DNA of 64,000 nt from Kitasatospora sp. Root107. Its GTDB lineage: Bacteria > Actinomycetota > Actinomycetes > Streptomycetales > Streptomycetaceae. The stretch spans positions 78,713 to 142,712 of the forward strand of contig NZ_LMCT01000011.1 of NCBI RefSeq assembly GCF_001424875.1, given 5' to 3'. Below are positions 35,283 through 46,261 of the stretch, piece after piece (the stretch's first letter is position 1; each line of letters begins with the position of its first letter). Both the position numbers and the translations under genes were made by a program. The notes below the pieces were generated by a model. It did no database searches. It had not been told where the DNA came from and saw only the letters and a list, made by a program, of their open reading frames with translations.

Positions 35283-35987
35283 ATGACCACCGCAGCGATC
35301 ACCCCGCAGCAGTACGGCTTCGACGACCTCGCCGGGCTGATGGCCCTGATGACCGGCGCCGAGAAGCACGGCCCGGCCGCCACCTCCACCCTGGACGCGC
35401 TCTGGGTGCTCTACCACCGGGTGCTCCGGGTCGGCCCGGAGACCGTCACGGCGGCCGACCGGGACCGCTTTCTGCTCTCCAAGGGCCACGGCCCGATGGC
35501 CTACTACGCGGTGCTGGCCGCCAAGGGCTTCCTGGACCCGGCGGTGCTGCCGAGCTTCGGCGCCTACGACTCGCCGCTCGGCCACCACCCGGACCGCCTG
35601 CTGGTGCCCGGCGCCGAGATCGGCTCGGGATCGCTCGGCCACGGCCTGCCGCTGGCGGTCGGCACCGCGCTCGGGCTGCGCGCCCAGGGCCTGCCGGACC
35701 CGGCGGTCTGGGTGCTGATCGGTGACGCCGAGTTCGACGAGGGCAGCAACCATGAGGCGGTCGCCTTCGCCGGGGCCTACGGTCTTGACCGGCTGCACAC
35801 CGTGGTGATCGACAACTCCTCGGCCAGCCTGGGCTGGCAGGGCGGGATCGCGGCCCGGTTCGAGGGTGCGGGCTGGTCGGCTGTCACGGTGGACGGCCGG
35901 GATCACGAGGCGCTGTACCAGGCGTTCACCGCGCCGCACGAGGGCCGGCCGCATGTCGTGGTCGCCCAGGTCGAGTCCAAGTACTAA
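35283..35987 (+). CDS. Transketolase, N-terminal (TPP-binding) subunit
   Basis: A 234-residue protein matching the first third of transketolase, as in split archaeal-type enzymes. Visible motifs are FLLSKGHGPMAYYAVLA, GSLGHGLPLAVG and the TPP region IGDAEFDEGSNHEAVAFAG followed by VVIDN. The third residue of the usual GDG is Ala here. With the next gene it should form a complete enzyme transferring two-carbon ketol units. There is no ribosome site; the message may be leaderless. The SoxR box upstream suggests redox control. Confidence 0.88.
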   Translation: MTTAAITPQQYGFDDLAGLMALMTGAEKHGPAATSTLDALWVLYHRVLRVGPETVTAADRDRFLLSKGHGPMAYYAVLAAKGFLDPAVLPSFGAYDSPLGHHPDRLLVPGAEIGSGSLGHGLPLAVGTALGLRAQGLPDPAVWVLIGDAEFDEGSNHEAVAFAGAYGLDRLHTVVIDNSSASLGWQGGIAARFEGAGWSAVTVDGRDHEALYQAFTAPHEGRPHVVVAQVESKY

Positions 35988-36007
35988 GAGGGGAAACGGA
36001 AGACATC

Positions 36008-36904
36008 ATGGACACCATGCGCGAGCGCTTCGCGGCTGTCAGCACCGAACTGCTGGACCAGGACCCGAGGTTGGCCGTCGTGCTGGCCGACATCGGCGCC
36101 GACGCCTTCGCGGCCGCCCGGAGCGCGCACCCCGACCGGGTGATCAACGTCGGCATCAGGGAGCAGCTGCTGATCGGCGTGGCCGGCGGCCTGGCGCTGG
36201 CCGGGATGCGGCCGATCGCCCACACCTTCGCCAGCTTCCTGGTGGAACGCCCCTTCGAGCAGGTCAAGTTGGACCTCGGCCATCAGGGCGTCGGCGCGGT
36301 GCTGGTCAGTGCGGCCGGTTCGTACGACTGGCCGGCCGGCGGCCGTACCCACATGGCGCCAGGCGACGTGGCGCTGCTGGACACCCTGCCCGGCTGGACG
36401 GTGCACGTGCCCGGGCACCCGGACGAGGCCGAGCGGCTGCTGCGGCACGCGGTGGCGGACGGCGACGAGAAGGCGTACGTCCGGCTGTCGGTACACCAGA
36501 ACGCCACCGCTCGGCCGGTCGCGCCGGGACGGTTCCTGACGATCCGTCAGGGCAGGCGCGGCGTGGTGCTGGCGGTCGGCCCGATGCTCGACGCCGTACT
36601 GGCGGCCACCGAGGGGCTGGACCTGACGGTGCAGTACGCGGCCACGGTGCGCCCGTTCGACCGGGACGGTCTCCGGGCCGCGATCGGGGACGGCCCGGCG
36701 AGCGTGGTGCTGGTCGAGCCCTACCTGGCGGGCACCTCGGTCGGCGAGGTCAACGAGGCACTGAACGACCTCCCGCACCGGGTGCTCGGCCTGGGCGTCC
36801 CGAAGGAGGAGCACCGTCAGTACGGCTCGATCCCCGAGCACCTGGCCGCCTACGGCCTGGACGCGGCCGGCCTGCGCGAGCGGATCGCCTCCTACCTCTG
36901 GTGA
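36008..36904 (+). CDS. Transketolase, C-terminal subunit
   Basis: A 298-residue protein containing the pyrimidine-binding and C-terminal domains of transketolase (RVINVGIREQLLIGVAGGLAL; THMAPGDVALLD; VLVEPYLAGTSVGEVNEAL). It lies 20 bp after the N-terminal subunit with AGGGGAAACGGAAG upstream, so it forms a two-gene operon. The Glu of VGIREQ is the catalytic acid that activates TPP. The split pair is separate from any full-length tkt elsewhere, so it may serve a special sugar or secondary-metabolic substrate. Confidence 0.88.
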   Translation: MDTMRERFAAVSTELLDQDPRLAVVLADIGADAFAAARSAHPDRVINVGIREQLLIGVAGGLALAGMRPIAHTFASFLVERPFEQVKLDLGHQGVGAVLVSAAGSYDWPAGGRTHMAPGDVALLDTLPGWTVHVPGHPDEAERLLRHAVADGDEKAYVRLSVHQNATARPVAPGRFLTIRQGRRGVVLAVGPMLDAVLAATEGLDLTVQYAATVRPFDRDGLRAAIGDGPASVVLVEPYLAGTSVGEVNEALNDLPHRVLGLGVPKEEHRQYGSIPEHLAAYGLDAAGLRERIASYLW

Positions 36905-36915
36905 GGCTGGAGCCG

Positions 36916-37353
36916 TCAGGCGAGTTTCCGGAAGTCGGCGAGTGAGAGCAGGAGATCGGCTCGTGCGGGATCGGACTCCGGCAGCTTGTCGAGCTCCCGG
37001 TCGGCGAAGTCGTCTGTGGCGGCCAGCAGAGCCGTGATGAAGTCCTGGACCGGCAGCTTCTCGATCTCCCGACCGCTTTCGGCGGCCGTGATCTCACCCT
37101 TCCTCACCGTGAAGCGCACCTGGAACGACGAGTCGACACCGCAGTACGCCACGGAGCCGCGGCCGGCCGAGAGCAGTTGCCGGATCTGGTCGAGGAGGAG
37201 GGCAACCGAAAGGAAGATCATCATTCCCTGGTCGGGTTGCCGGCCGGCCGAGCTCGCGCTGCCGCCTGCGCCGGAGATCTCCATGTCCCCGAGGTCGAAC
37301 CCGCTGGGCGTCCCCTGGTCGGCTCTCCTGGAGAAGCTGAATCCGATCGCCAC
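36916..37353 (-). CDS. Hypothetical protein, partner of WXG-type gene
   Basis: A 145-residue protein I do not recognise. It has a disordered Gly/Ser N-terminus, a hydrophobic helix (MMIFLSVALLLDQIRQLL, about 44-61), a beta-strand region (VAYCGVDSSFQVRFTVRKGEI) and an acidic helical C-terminus. The start is a GTG without a clear ribosome site. It is the last gene in a row of three reading from the WXG-type gene at 37984, so an immunity or chaperone role is possible but unproven. It is convergent with the transketolase (11-bp gap). Confidence 0.55.
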   Translation of the reverse strand: MAIGFSFSRRADQGTPSGFDLGDMEISGAGGSASSAGRQPDQGMMIFLSVALLLDQIRQLLSAGRGSVAYCGVDSSFQVRFTVRKGEITAAESGREIEKLPVQDFITALLAATDDFADRELDKLPESDPARADLLLSLADFRKLA

Positions 37354-37362
37354 CTATGTTGC

Positions 37363-37467
37363 TCAGATCTCGTTCTCCCGCCAGCGGTGGAACGGTGGCA
37401 ACTCAGCCACCTGCGGAGCTGCCACCGTCAGGCCGGATGCGAAGGTGGTGCAGAAGTCCCTGATCAT
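37363..37467 (-). CDS. Possible 34-residue peptide between the WXG-type gene and its partner
   Basis: Open frame from ATG 37467 to TGA 37363, product begins MIRDFCTTFASG and ends HRWRENEI. It begins 4 bp after the WXG-type stop and ends 9 bp before the next start. GAGG is only 2 bp upstream of the ATG, so initiation would depend on coupling. It fills the otherwise empty gap, but without homologues it could be chance or a remnant of a longer protein. Confidence 0.3.
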   Translation of the reverse strand: MIRDFCTTFASGLTVAAPQVAELPPFHRWRENEI

Positions 37468-37471
37468 CGCC

Positions 37472-37984
37472 TCAAGGCTCGATCGCGGCCTCGATGACCT
37501 GGGCGATGATGTACTGCTCCAGCTGCTGCTCAAGGAAGTTGATCAGTCGCTTCGCGGTCTCCTCGATCAGGATCACCGCCGCCTCGGCGGCCCCGAGGGT
37601 CGCCACCGCCGCCGCCTGGTCCGCGATGAACGCGGCTGCCAGCACGACCAGTTCGGCGATCGTCTCGATCTTCATCGCCACGATCACTTCCGCCGCCACG
37701 TCCAACGCGGTCGCCACCACGTGACAGGCCTGCACCAGGTCGTTCAGGTGACTGTCCGACAGTGCGGCCCACTTGGCCAGCAGTGCCTCGTACGAGGCGC
37801 CCTGGTACGCCTCGCCGAGACCGTGGATCGTCGCGGTGGAGTCCCGGTGGGACGCCTCCACGTTCTCCGCGAACTCCCGCACATGTGACGCGAATTCGCG
37901 GACCTTGTCCTCGTTCACGGTGGGCCAGTTGATCCCGATGAACGACAGGAACGTGACTACCTCGTCGGGCAGTTCGATAGCCAT
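37472..37984 (-). CDS. WXG100-like helical protein, type VII secretion related
   Basis: A 170-residue mostly helical protein resembling the N-terminal targeting module of actinobacterial polymorphic toxins. Residues about 35-75 form a helix-turn-helix with a YQGASYEALLAKWAAL segment where W-x-G is usual, then hydrophobic Ala-rich helices (AELVVLAAAFIADQ; TLGAAEAAVILIEE) follow, and the product ends at AIEP with no toxin domain. GGGGAGG precedes the ATG at 37984. No ESX ATPase or EccD is nearby, so the export route would lie elsewhere in the genome. Confidence 0.65.
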   Translation of the reverse strand: MAIELPDEVVTFLSFIGINWPTVNEDKVREFASHVREFAENVEASHRDSTATIHGLGEAYQGASYEALLAKWAALSDSHLNDLVQACHVVATALDVAAEVIVAMKIETIAELVVLAAAFIADQAAAVATLGAAEAAVILIEETAKRLINFLEQQLEQYIIAQVIEAAIEP

Positions 37985-38095
37985 GCGGCACCTCCCCCGT
38001 AGCAGCATGCGTCGGCGAATGTAGCCGGTGACTGCCGTGGAGGGGCGGGATATTGCGCATCCTTGACCGAACTCGACCAAGCGGTGGACGGTCGG

Positions 38096-39770
38096 TCAGA
38101 TCCGGAGCAGCGCGGTCGAGTCGGGGCCGAGCAGGAGCCCCTGCTCGGAGGGTTCGACCCGGCCGAAGGTGGCCAGCGGCTTGGCGCAGCTGAGCGGCAG
38201 GAGTTGCTCGGCGGGGCCGAGGTTGACCGCGAGGCGGTAGGGGCCGCGGTGGACCACCAGCCAGCGGGCGGCTTCGTCGTAGTCGACCAGGACCCGGGCC
38301 AGGTCGGGGTCGGTGAGCTCCGGGTGTTCGCGCCGCAGCCGGATCAACCGGCGGTACCAGGAGAGCAGTTCGGCGTGTGGGGCGGCGGTGGGCTCGGTCC
38401 AGTCCAGGGTCGAGGTGAGCACGGTGGCCGGGGCCTGCGGGTCGGGGATGGCCTCGGCGGGCCAGCCGTGGGCGGTGAACTCCCGGCGGCGGCCCTGCCG
38501 GACGGCCTCGGCCAGCGCGGGGTCGGGGTGGCTGGTGAAGTACTGCCAGGGTGTCCCGGCGCCCCACTCCTCGCCCATGAAGAGCATCGGGGTGAACGGC
38601 GAGGTGAGCACCAGGGCGGCCCCGGCGGCGAGCCGGCCGGGGGAGAGGATGGCGGAGAGCCGGTCGCCGGTGGCGCGGTTGCCGATCTGGTCGTGGGTCT
38701 GGGCGTAGCCGAGCAGCCGGTGGCCGAAGTCGGTGGGGAACGGGCGGCCGTGACTGCGGTCCCGGAACGAGGACCAGCTGCCGTCGTGGAAGAAGCCCTG
38801 GGTGAGGGTCTTGGCCAGCCCGGCCAGCGGCTGCCGGGCGAAGTCGGCGTAGTAGCCCTGGGATTCGCCGGTCAGTGCGGCGTGCAGGGCGTGGTGGAAG
38901 TCGTCGCTCCACTGCGCGGTCAGCCCGAGACCGCCGGTCTGGCGCGGGTTGGTGGTGCGCGGGTCGTTCAGGTCGGACTCGCCGATCAGGAACAGCGGCC
39001 GCCCGGTGGCGGCGGCCAAGTGGTCGACGGAGGTGGAGAGTTCCTCCAGGAAGTGCACGGCGCGGTCGTCCGCCAGGGTGTGCACGGCGTCCAGCCGGAG
39101 TCCGTCGATCCGGTAGTCGCGCAGCCAGCCGAGCGCACTGCCGATCAGATAGGCCCTGACCTGGTCGGAGCCGGGGGCGTCCAGGTTGACCGCCGAGCCC
39201 CAGGGGGTCTGGTGCCGGTCGGTGAAGTACGGGCCGTACGCGGGCAGGTAGTTGCCGGACGGGCCGAGGTGGTTGTGCACCACGTCCAGGATCACGCCGA
39301 GACCCTTGCGGTGCGCGGCGTCGACGAAGCGCTTGAGACCGTCGGGACCGCCGTACGGCTCGTGCACGGCCCAGAGCGAGACGCCGTCGTAGCCCCAGCC
39401 GTGCCGACCGGGGAACGGGCAGACGGGCAGCAACTCCACGAAGTCCACGCCCAGTTCGACCAGGTGGTCGAGGCGGGAGATCGCCGCTTTGAAGGTGCCG
39501 CCGGGGGTGAAGGTGCCGATGTGCAGCTCGTACACCACGGCGCCGGGCAGCGGCCGGCCCTGCCACGGGGTGTCGGACCAGCGGAAGGCGGCGTGGTCGA
39601 CGGGGCGGCTCAGCCCGTCCGGGCCGTACGGCTGGCGGGGGGAGCGCGGGTCGGGCAGCGGCGGGCCGCCGTCCAGCCGGAAGGGGCAGCGGCGCCATCG
39701 GGTGCGCCGAGCCGTCCACCTCGACCTCGACCCGGGACGCCTCGGGGGCCCAGACCTGGTACTCCGTCAC
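38096..39770 (-). pseudogene. treZ: Maltooligosyltrehalose trehalohydrolase TreZ, apparent frame break near 39683
   Basis: TreZ cleaves trehalose from maltooligosyl-trehalose made by TreY. The start GTG at 39770, with GGAGGCAGCAGC upstream, begins the usual TreZ N-terminus (MTEYQVWAPEASRVEVEVDG, HPM), but after about 28 codons the match moves to another frame at FRLDGG and PLPDPRSPRQP. About 20-25 family residues seem absent at the join, so a small out-of-frame deletion or an assembly error is likely. The remaining 480 residues (from 39538) are an intact GH13 barrel: DVVHNHLG, GLRLDAVHT, IGESDLND. The N-terminal carbohydrate-binding domain would be lost if the break is real. Confidence 0.75.
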
Positions 39771-39789
39771 GCTGCTGCCTCCATACTCG

Positions 39790-42210
39790 TCAGACTTCGG
39801 AGTCTCGCACCAGCAGAGCCACCGGATGGTGCGTCAGCAGCTCGGCCACCGACACTTCGCCACCTTCGACCGGATGCCCGGTCAGCTGGTCCGTCCAGCG
39901 CCCGGCGGGAAGGCCGAGCACGGTGTCGCGCCAGCCGCCGTGGTGCGCCAGACCGTACGGGAGCCGGGTGACCGCGCTGACCGTCCGCTCGCCGCGGGCG
40001 AAGGCGAGCAGGTGACCGGCGGCCGGGCCGGTCGCCGACAGCGGCCGGTAGGGGCCCAGCTCGCCCGCCCGGCGCAGCCGCAGGGCGGTCGCGGTCAGGT
40101 GCAGCTTCTCCCGGGCCAGGTCGCCGGGGCGGTCGGTGGGGGAGTCGGTCAGCCGGACGGCGAGCGAGCCGAGGTCGACCGGGGCCCGGTTGTCCGGGTC
40201 GACCAGGGTGTAGAGCGGCTCCTCGCTGCCCTGGAACAGGTCGGGCACGCCCGGCATGGTCAGGTGCAGCAGGGCGGCCGCGAGCGAGTTGCTCCGGGCG
40301 TGCGGGGCGATCGAGTGCACGAAGCCGTCGATCCGGGGGGACAGGCCCGGGTTGGCGAGTGCCGCGCGGGCGTACTCGACCAGGCGGCGTTCGTACTGCT
40401 CGTCCGGGGTGGTCCAGGAGGTCGCGCGCTTGGCCTCGCGGACCGACTTGAGCAGTATCCCGACCAGCCGGTCGGGCTCGACCGGCCAGGCGGCGATCAG
40501 GGTCTGCCAGAGCAGCCAGGCGGTCGGGCGGTCCGGGCAGCGCCCGGCGGCGGTGGTCCAGGCGGCGCACTCGGCGGCCCAGCGCTCCGGGAGTTCGGCC
40601 AGCACGGTCAGCCGGGCCCGGGCGTCGGCGCTGCGCTTGGTGTCGTGGGTGGAGAGCGCCGTCATGGTGTGCGGCCAGTGTTCGGCGAGGTAGCCGCACC
40701 AGTCGTGGAACTCGGCCGGGCGCAGGCCGGGGTGAGCGGGGAACCCACCCACCTCGTTCAGGCTGAGCAGGGCGTTGAACCGGTAGAACGCGGTGTCCTC
40801 GACCCCCTTGGCCGCCACCGCCGAGGCGGTCTGGCCGAGCCGGGCGCAGAACTCGTCCTTGGCCGGGCTGCGGCCGAGCTGACCGAGGGTCAGGCCGCGG
40901 ACCAGCGTGGCGGTGGCGACGAGCTCCGGCGGCACCGCGGCCAGTGCGGCGGTGACGTCGGTGACCGCCTCGGGCGGGGCGGGCTCGCCCGGCACCACGT
41001 ACGGGCGGTAGACCGGATACGCCGTCAGCAGCTGGGCCAGCACCGCCCGGACGGCCGGGGCCGGGTGGTCGGCGAGGGCGGGCTCGGCGGCGCAGATCCG
41101 CTCCACCAGCCGGACCAGCCGGGCCACTTCGGCGGCCAGCTCGCCGCCCGGAGCGGTCAGCTCGGCCCGGCCCCGGCGGGCCTCCTCGGCGGGGGCGGCG
41201 AGGGTGCCGCAGTCCAGCCGGTAGGCGTGCACCAGCCGCTCGGCACCGGCATGGTCGGTGAGCACGCCGTCGATCCGGCGCAGCGCGTCGTACCCGGTGG
41301 TGCCCGCGCAGGCCCAGTCGGCGGGCAGCCGCTCCGGGCCGGTGAGGATCTTCTCCACCACGGTGTACGCCCCGCCGGTGGCCTCGGCCAGCCTGCGCAG
41401 GTAGCCGCGCGGGTCGGCCAGGCCGTCGGGGTGGTCGATCCGGAAGCCGTCCAGCACGCCGTCGGCGTGCAGGCGCAGCAGGGTGCGGTGGGTCGCCTCG
41501 AAGACCTCGGGCACCTCGACCCGGACCGCGATCAGTTGGTTCACGGTGAAGAACCGACGGTAGTTCAGCTCGCCGTCGGCCAGCCGCCACCAGGCCGGCC
41601 GGTACCACTGACGGCTGAGCAGCTCGGCGATCGGCAGCCCGGCGGTGCCGGGGCGGAGCGGGAAGGCGTGCTCGAAGTACCGCAGGGTGTCGCCGTCCAC
41701 GGTGAACCGGTCGAGCTCGGCGCCGAGCCGGTCACCGAGCAGCGGCAGCAGCAGCCGGCCCCGCCCGGGCGCGTCCGCCGGGCCCGGCTGGGCCGTCCAG
41801 TCGATGTCGAACCAGTGCGCGTACCGGGAGTCGGGCCCGTCCCTGAGCACCTCCCAGAGTGGCTGGTTGAGCTGCTCGGGCACGGGCACGGCCATGTGGT
41901 TGGGGACCACGTCGGCGATCAGCCGCAGCTGGTGGCGGTGGGCCTCGGCGGCGAGCTCGCGCAGTGCGGGCTCGCCGCCGAGCTGCTCGCTGATCCGGCC
42001 GTGGTCGACGGTGTCGTAGCCGTGGGTGGAGCCGGGGGTGGCTTCGAGGAGCGGGGAGAGGTGCAGGTGCGAGACGCCCAGGGCCGCCAGGTAGGGGACG
42101 GCGTGCCGGGCGTCGTGCAGGGTGAAGGCGGGCTGGAGCTGGAGCCGGTAGCTGGAGGTGGGCGGACCGACGGCACCCGCCGCCGCCGGCCGTGGCTGCT
42201 CGGAGGTCAT
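39790..42210 (-). CDS. treY: Maltooligosyl trehalose synthase TreY
   Basis: An 806-residue GH13 enzyme converting the reducing end of maltodextrins to an alpha-1,1 linked trehalosyl unit. Family marks are SYRLQLQPAFTLHDARHAVPYL at the N-terminus (in parts), GVSHLHLSPLLEA, SIHGYD-like STHGYDTVDH, region I DVVPNHMAV, region II GFRIDHPDGLADP, region III VEKILTGPERLP, and ALSTHDTKRSAD. Length is typical. It lies between glgX (93 bp) and treZ (19 bp) in one orientation, giving the glycogen-to-trehalose order. Confidence 0.95.
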   Translation of the reverse strand: MTSEQPRPAAAGAVGPPTSSYRLQLQPAFTLHDARHAVPYLAALGVSHLHLSPLLEATPGSTHGYDTVDHGRISEQLGGEPALRELAAEAHRHQLRLIADVVPNHMAVPVPEQLNQPLWEVLRDGPDSRYAHWFDIDWTAQPGPADAPGRGRLLLPLLGDRLGAELDRFTVDGDTLRYFEHAFPLRPGTAGLPIAELLSRQWYRPAWWRLADGELNYRRFFTVNQLIAVRVEVPEVFEATHRTLLRLHADGVLDGFRIDHPDGLADPRGYLRRLAEATGGAYTVVEKILTGPERLPADWACAGTTGYDALRRIDGVLTDHAGAERLVHAYRLDCGTLAAPAEEARRGRAELTAPGGELAAEVARLVRLVERICAAEPALADHPAPAVRAVLAQLLTAYPVYRPYVVPGEPAPPEAVTDVTAALAAVPPELVATATLVRGLTLGQLGRSPAKDEFCARLGQTASAVAAKGVEDTAFYRFNALLSLNEVGGFPAHPGLRPAEFHDWCGYLAEHWPHTMTALSTHDTKRSADARARLTVLAELPERWAAECAAWTTAAGRCPDRPTAWLLWQTLIAAWPVEPDRLVGILLKSVREAKRATSWTTPDEQYERRLVEYARAALANPGLSPRIDGFVHSIAPHARSNSLAAALLHLTMPGVPDLFQGSEEPLYTLVDPDNRAPVDLGSLAVRLTDSPTDRPGDLAREKLHLTATALRLRRAGELGPYRPLSATGPAAGHLLAFARGERTVSAVTRLPYGLAHHGGWRDTVLGLPAGRWTDQLTGHPVEGGEVSVAELLTHHPVALLVRDSEV

Positions 42211-42303
42211 GGCTGATGACTACCCGGACGCTTGGTGCGCCAACGCGGTGTTGGTGCGAACGGCCTAATCACGGCGGTCGATGGGGCGGAGTGGGCGGGT
42301 GGG

Positions 42304-44421
<2,118 letters not shown>

Positions 44422-44809
44422 ATCGCCTCAACTTCCCTGGTGCCAACCGAAATTGGCGCTGTACAGGATCTGCCCGGCTGGCTGCCGAACCATGTACGGA
44501 CCATGCGTACCGTGATGCACGGCATACCGGAATCCTCCCCAACCCGAGGCCGTCAGGGCGAGCAATCGGCTGCGACTTCGCCCGAACGAGTGTCCGCCCA
44601 CTGGCTAATCCACCTTCTCCGAACGGATGGTTGTGCGGACAAGGGGCTGCGCCCCCGCCGACCCGGGCAGTACCCTTGATCGTCCGGCACGCGCTCCGGG
44701 CACCGTGCGGACTCAGGCCAGGCCCTCTCCGCCATGGTTGAGACAGGGTCAGCGGACGGTCCGTCATCTCGCCGGTCCGCCGGGGGTGGGCCGAGAGGTG
44801 AGGTAGCGC
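44422..44809. promoter_or_regulatory. Divergent intergenic region between glgX and HEPN-type gene
   Basis: 388 bp without a gene. It should hold the glgX promoter on the minus strand and that of the gene at 44810 on the plus strand. I see a short inverted repeat GCCAA-N6-TTGGC about 20-30 bp before glgX and a small GGGGC/GCCCC hairpin near 44645, but no close-to-consensus promoter. No RNA gene is recognisable. Confidence 0.45.
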
Positions 44810-46057
44810 ATGGTGGTCCCCGCCGACGGCCGGGACGGCCCGGAGAACCCCGGCCGGAGCGAGGCGCCGACGGTGGTGATGCGAGGCCGGCCGCCGAAGC
44901 GCGCCACCGTCCCGGCCCAGGGCGGTCCGGCCGAGCCCGCGCCACTGGCCTGGTCCGCCGACCAGTGGGGGCTGGCCGACCACCGGGTCCGGCTGGCCGG
45001 CCGGGCGTACGTCTGGCTCAACCTGGTCGAACAGCGGCTGCGCGCCCTGGTGGACGAGGTGCTCCGGCCGGTCTACGCGCCCGCGCACGGCGAGGACTGG
45101 GTGACCGCCGCCGCCGGCCCAGCCGGCGAGGAGTGGGTGCACCGGGCCGGTGCGGTCCGCGAGGTCAGCCGCCGCAAGGGCTACCTGCTCGACCCGGCCG
45201 ACGACGACCCGCTGGTCTTCCTCACCCTGCCGCAGCTGCGCGAGCTGATGGTGCAGCACTGGCCGTGCTTCGAGCCCTATCTGATCGACCGTCGGGAGAT
45301 CGAGCTCGCGCTGGACGAGCTGGAGGTCGCCCGGCACGTGGTCTCCCGCAACCGCAGCCTCTCCGGGACGGTGCTGGCGCAGACCGAGCGGGCCGCCGCC
45401 CGGCTGCTCACCCTGCTGGACGGCGGCTCCGGCGGGGTGCCCGCCGACGTGGTCGAGGAGCTGGTCGGCGGCCGGTTCGCGGACGTGGTCTCGGTGCACG
45501 CCGACCGGGTCAGGCTGCAGCGCGAGCTGCCGGTGGAGGACCTGCTGGAGGGCGCCAGGCGGCTGGACGCGGTCGGCATCGCGCTCGGCATGCTCTGCCA
45601 GAACTACACCGGCAAGCGGCTGGTGCGGCTGGCCTCCGAGGGCTGCCGGGTCCGGCTGCTCTTCCTCAACCCGGCCAGCAGCGCGGTCCGCCGCCGGGAG
45701 CGGGAGCTCGGGCTCGGGCGGGGCGAGCTGGCCCGCTCGATCGAGATGAACATCATGCACGTCCGCCGGGTCCGGGCCCGGCTACGCGACCAGGGCGGCT
45801 TCGAGATTCGGGTGTTCGACGAGATGCCGCGCTTCACGGCGTACCTGGTGGAGGGCGCCCGGCCGCCCGGCCGACGGCGCTCGGGCGATCTCGGCGTGGT
45901 GCAGCCGTACCTGCGGCGGGCACGCGGGATCGAGTCTCCCGCGCTGGTGCTGCGCGGCGGTGCCGGGCAGGAGCCGGGCGGGCAGGAACCCGGGCTGCTG
46001 GAGGTCTACCGCGAGGAGTTCGAGGGGGTCTGGGTGGACTCCAGGGCGGTGTCCTGA
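44810..46057 (+). CDS. SAV2148-family HEPN domain protein
   Basis: A 415-residue cytoplasmic protein conserved in streptomycetes. The N-terminal 45 residues are disordered; residues about 50-210 form a helical HEPN-like domain (YVWLNLVEQRLRALVDEVL; DELEVARHVVSRNRSLS); residues about 250-380 form an alpha/beta domain (TGKRLVRLASEGCRVRLLFL; MNIMHVRRVRARL) resembling the DUF5919/phospholipase-D-like effector-associated fold. HEPN domains often are RNases, but I do not see a convincing R-x4-6-H motif. GAGGTGAGG lies before the ATG. No partner nucleotidyltransferase is adjacent. The family name is from memory. Confidence 0.72.
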   Translation: MVVPADGRDGPENPGRSEAPTVVMRGRPPKRATVPAQGGPAEPAPLAWSADQWGLADHRVRLAGRAYVWLNLVEQRLRALVDEVLRPVYAPAHGEDWVTAAAGPAGEEWVHRAGAVREVSRRKGYLLDPADDDPLVFLTLPQLRELMVQHWPCFEPYLIDRREIELALDELEVARHVVSRNRSLSGTVLAQTERAAARLLTLLDGGSGGVPADVVEELVGGRFADVVSVHADRVRLQRELPVEDLLEGARRLDAVGIALGMLCQNYTGKRLVRLASEGCRVRLLFLNPASSAVRRRERELGLGRGELARSIEMNIMHVRRVRARLRDQGGFEIRVFDEMPRFTAYLVEGARPPGRRRSGDLGVVQPYLRRARGIESPALVLRGGAGQEPGGQEPGLLEVYREEFEGVWVDSRAVS

Positions 46058-46261
46058 GGGGGCCTGACCTGCGGGCCGACAGTCGTACCGGAACGGGGGG
46101 CGGCTGACCGAGTGTCGGCGGGCCTCGCCGGACGAGCCGGGGGACGGGCCCGGTGTCAGGATGTTGATCATCGGCGGCGGGCAGCGGGGTCACAGTGCGC
46201 CCGGGAACCCTCCAGGTGCCGATGACCGACACTCGCTCCCGAGCCCCAGGAAGTCCGCCTG

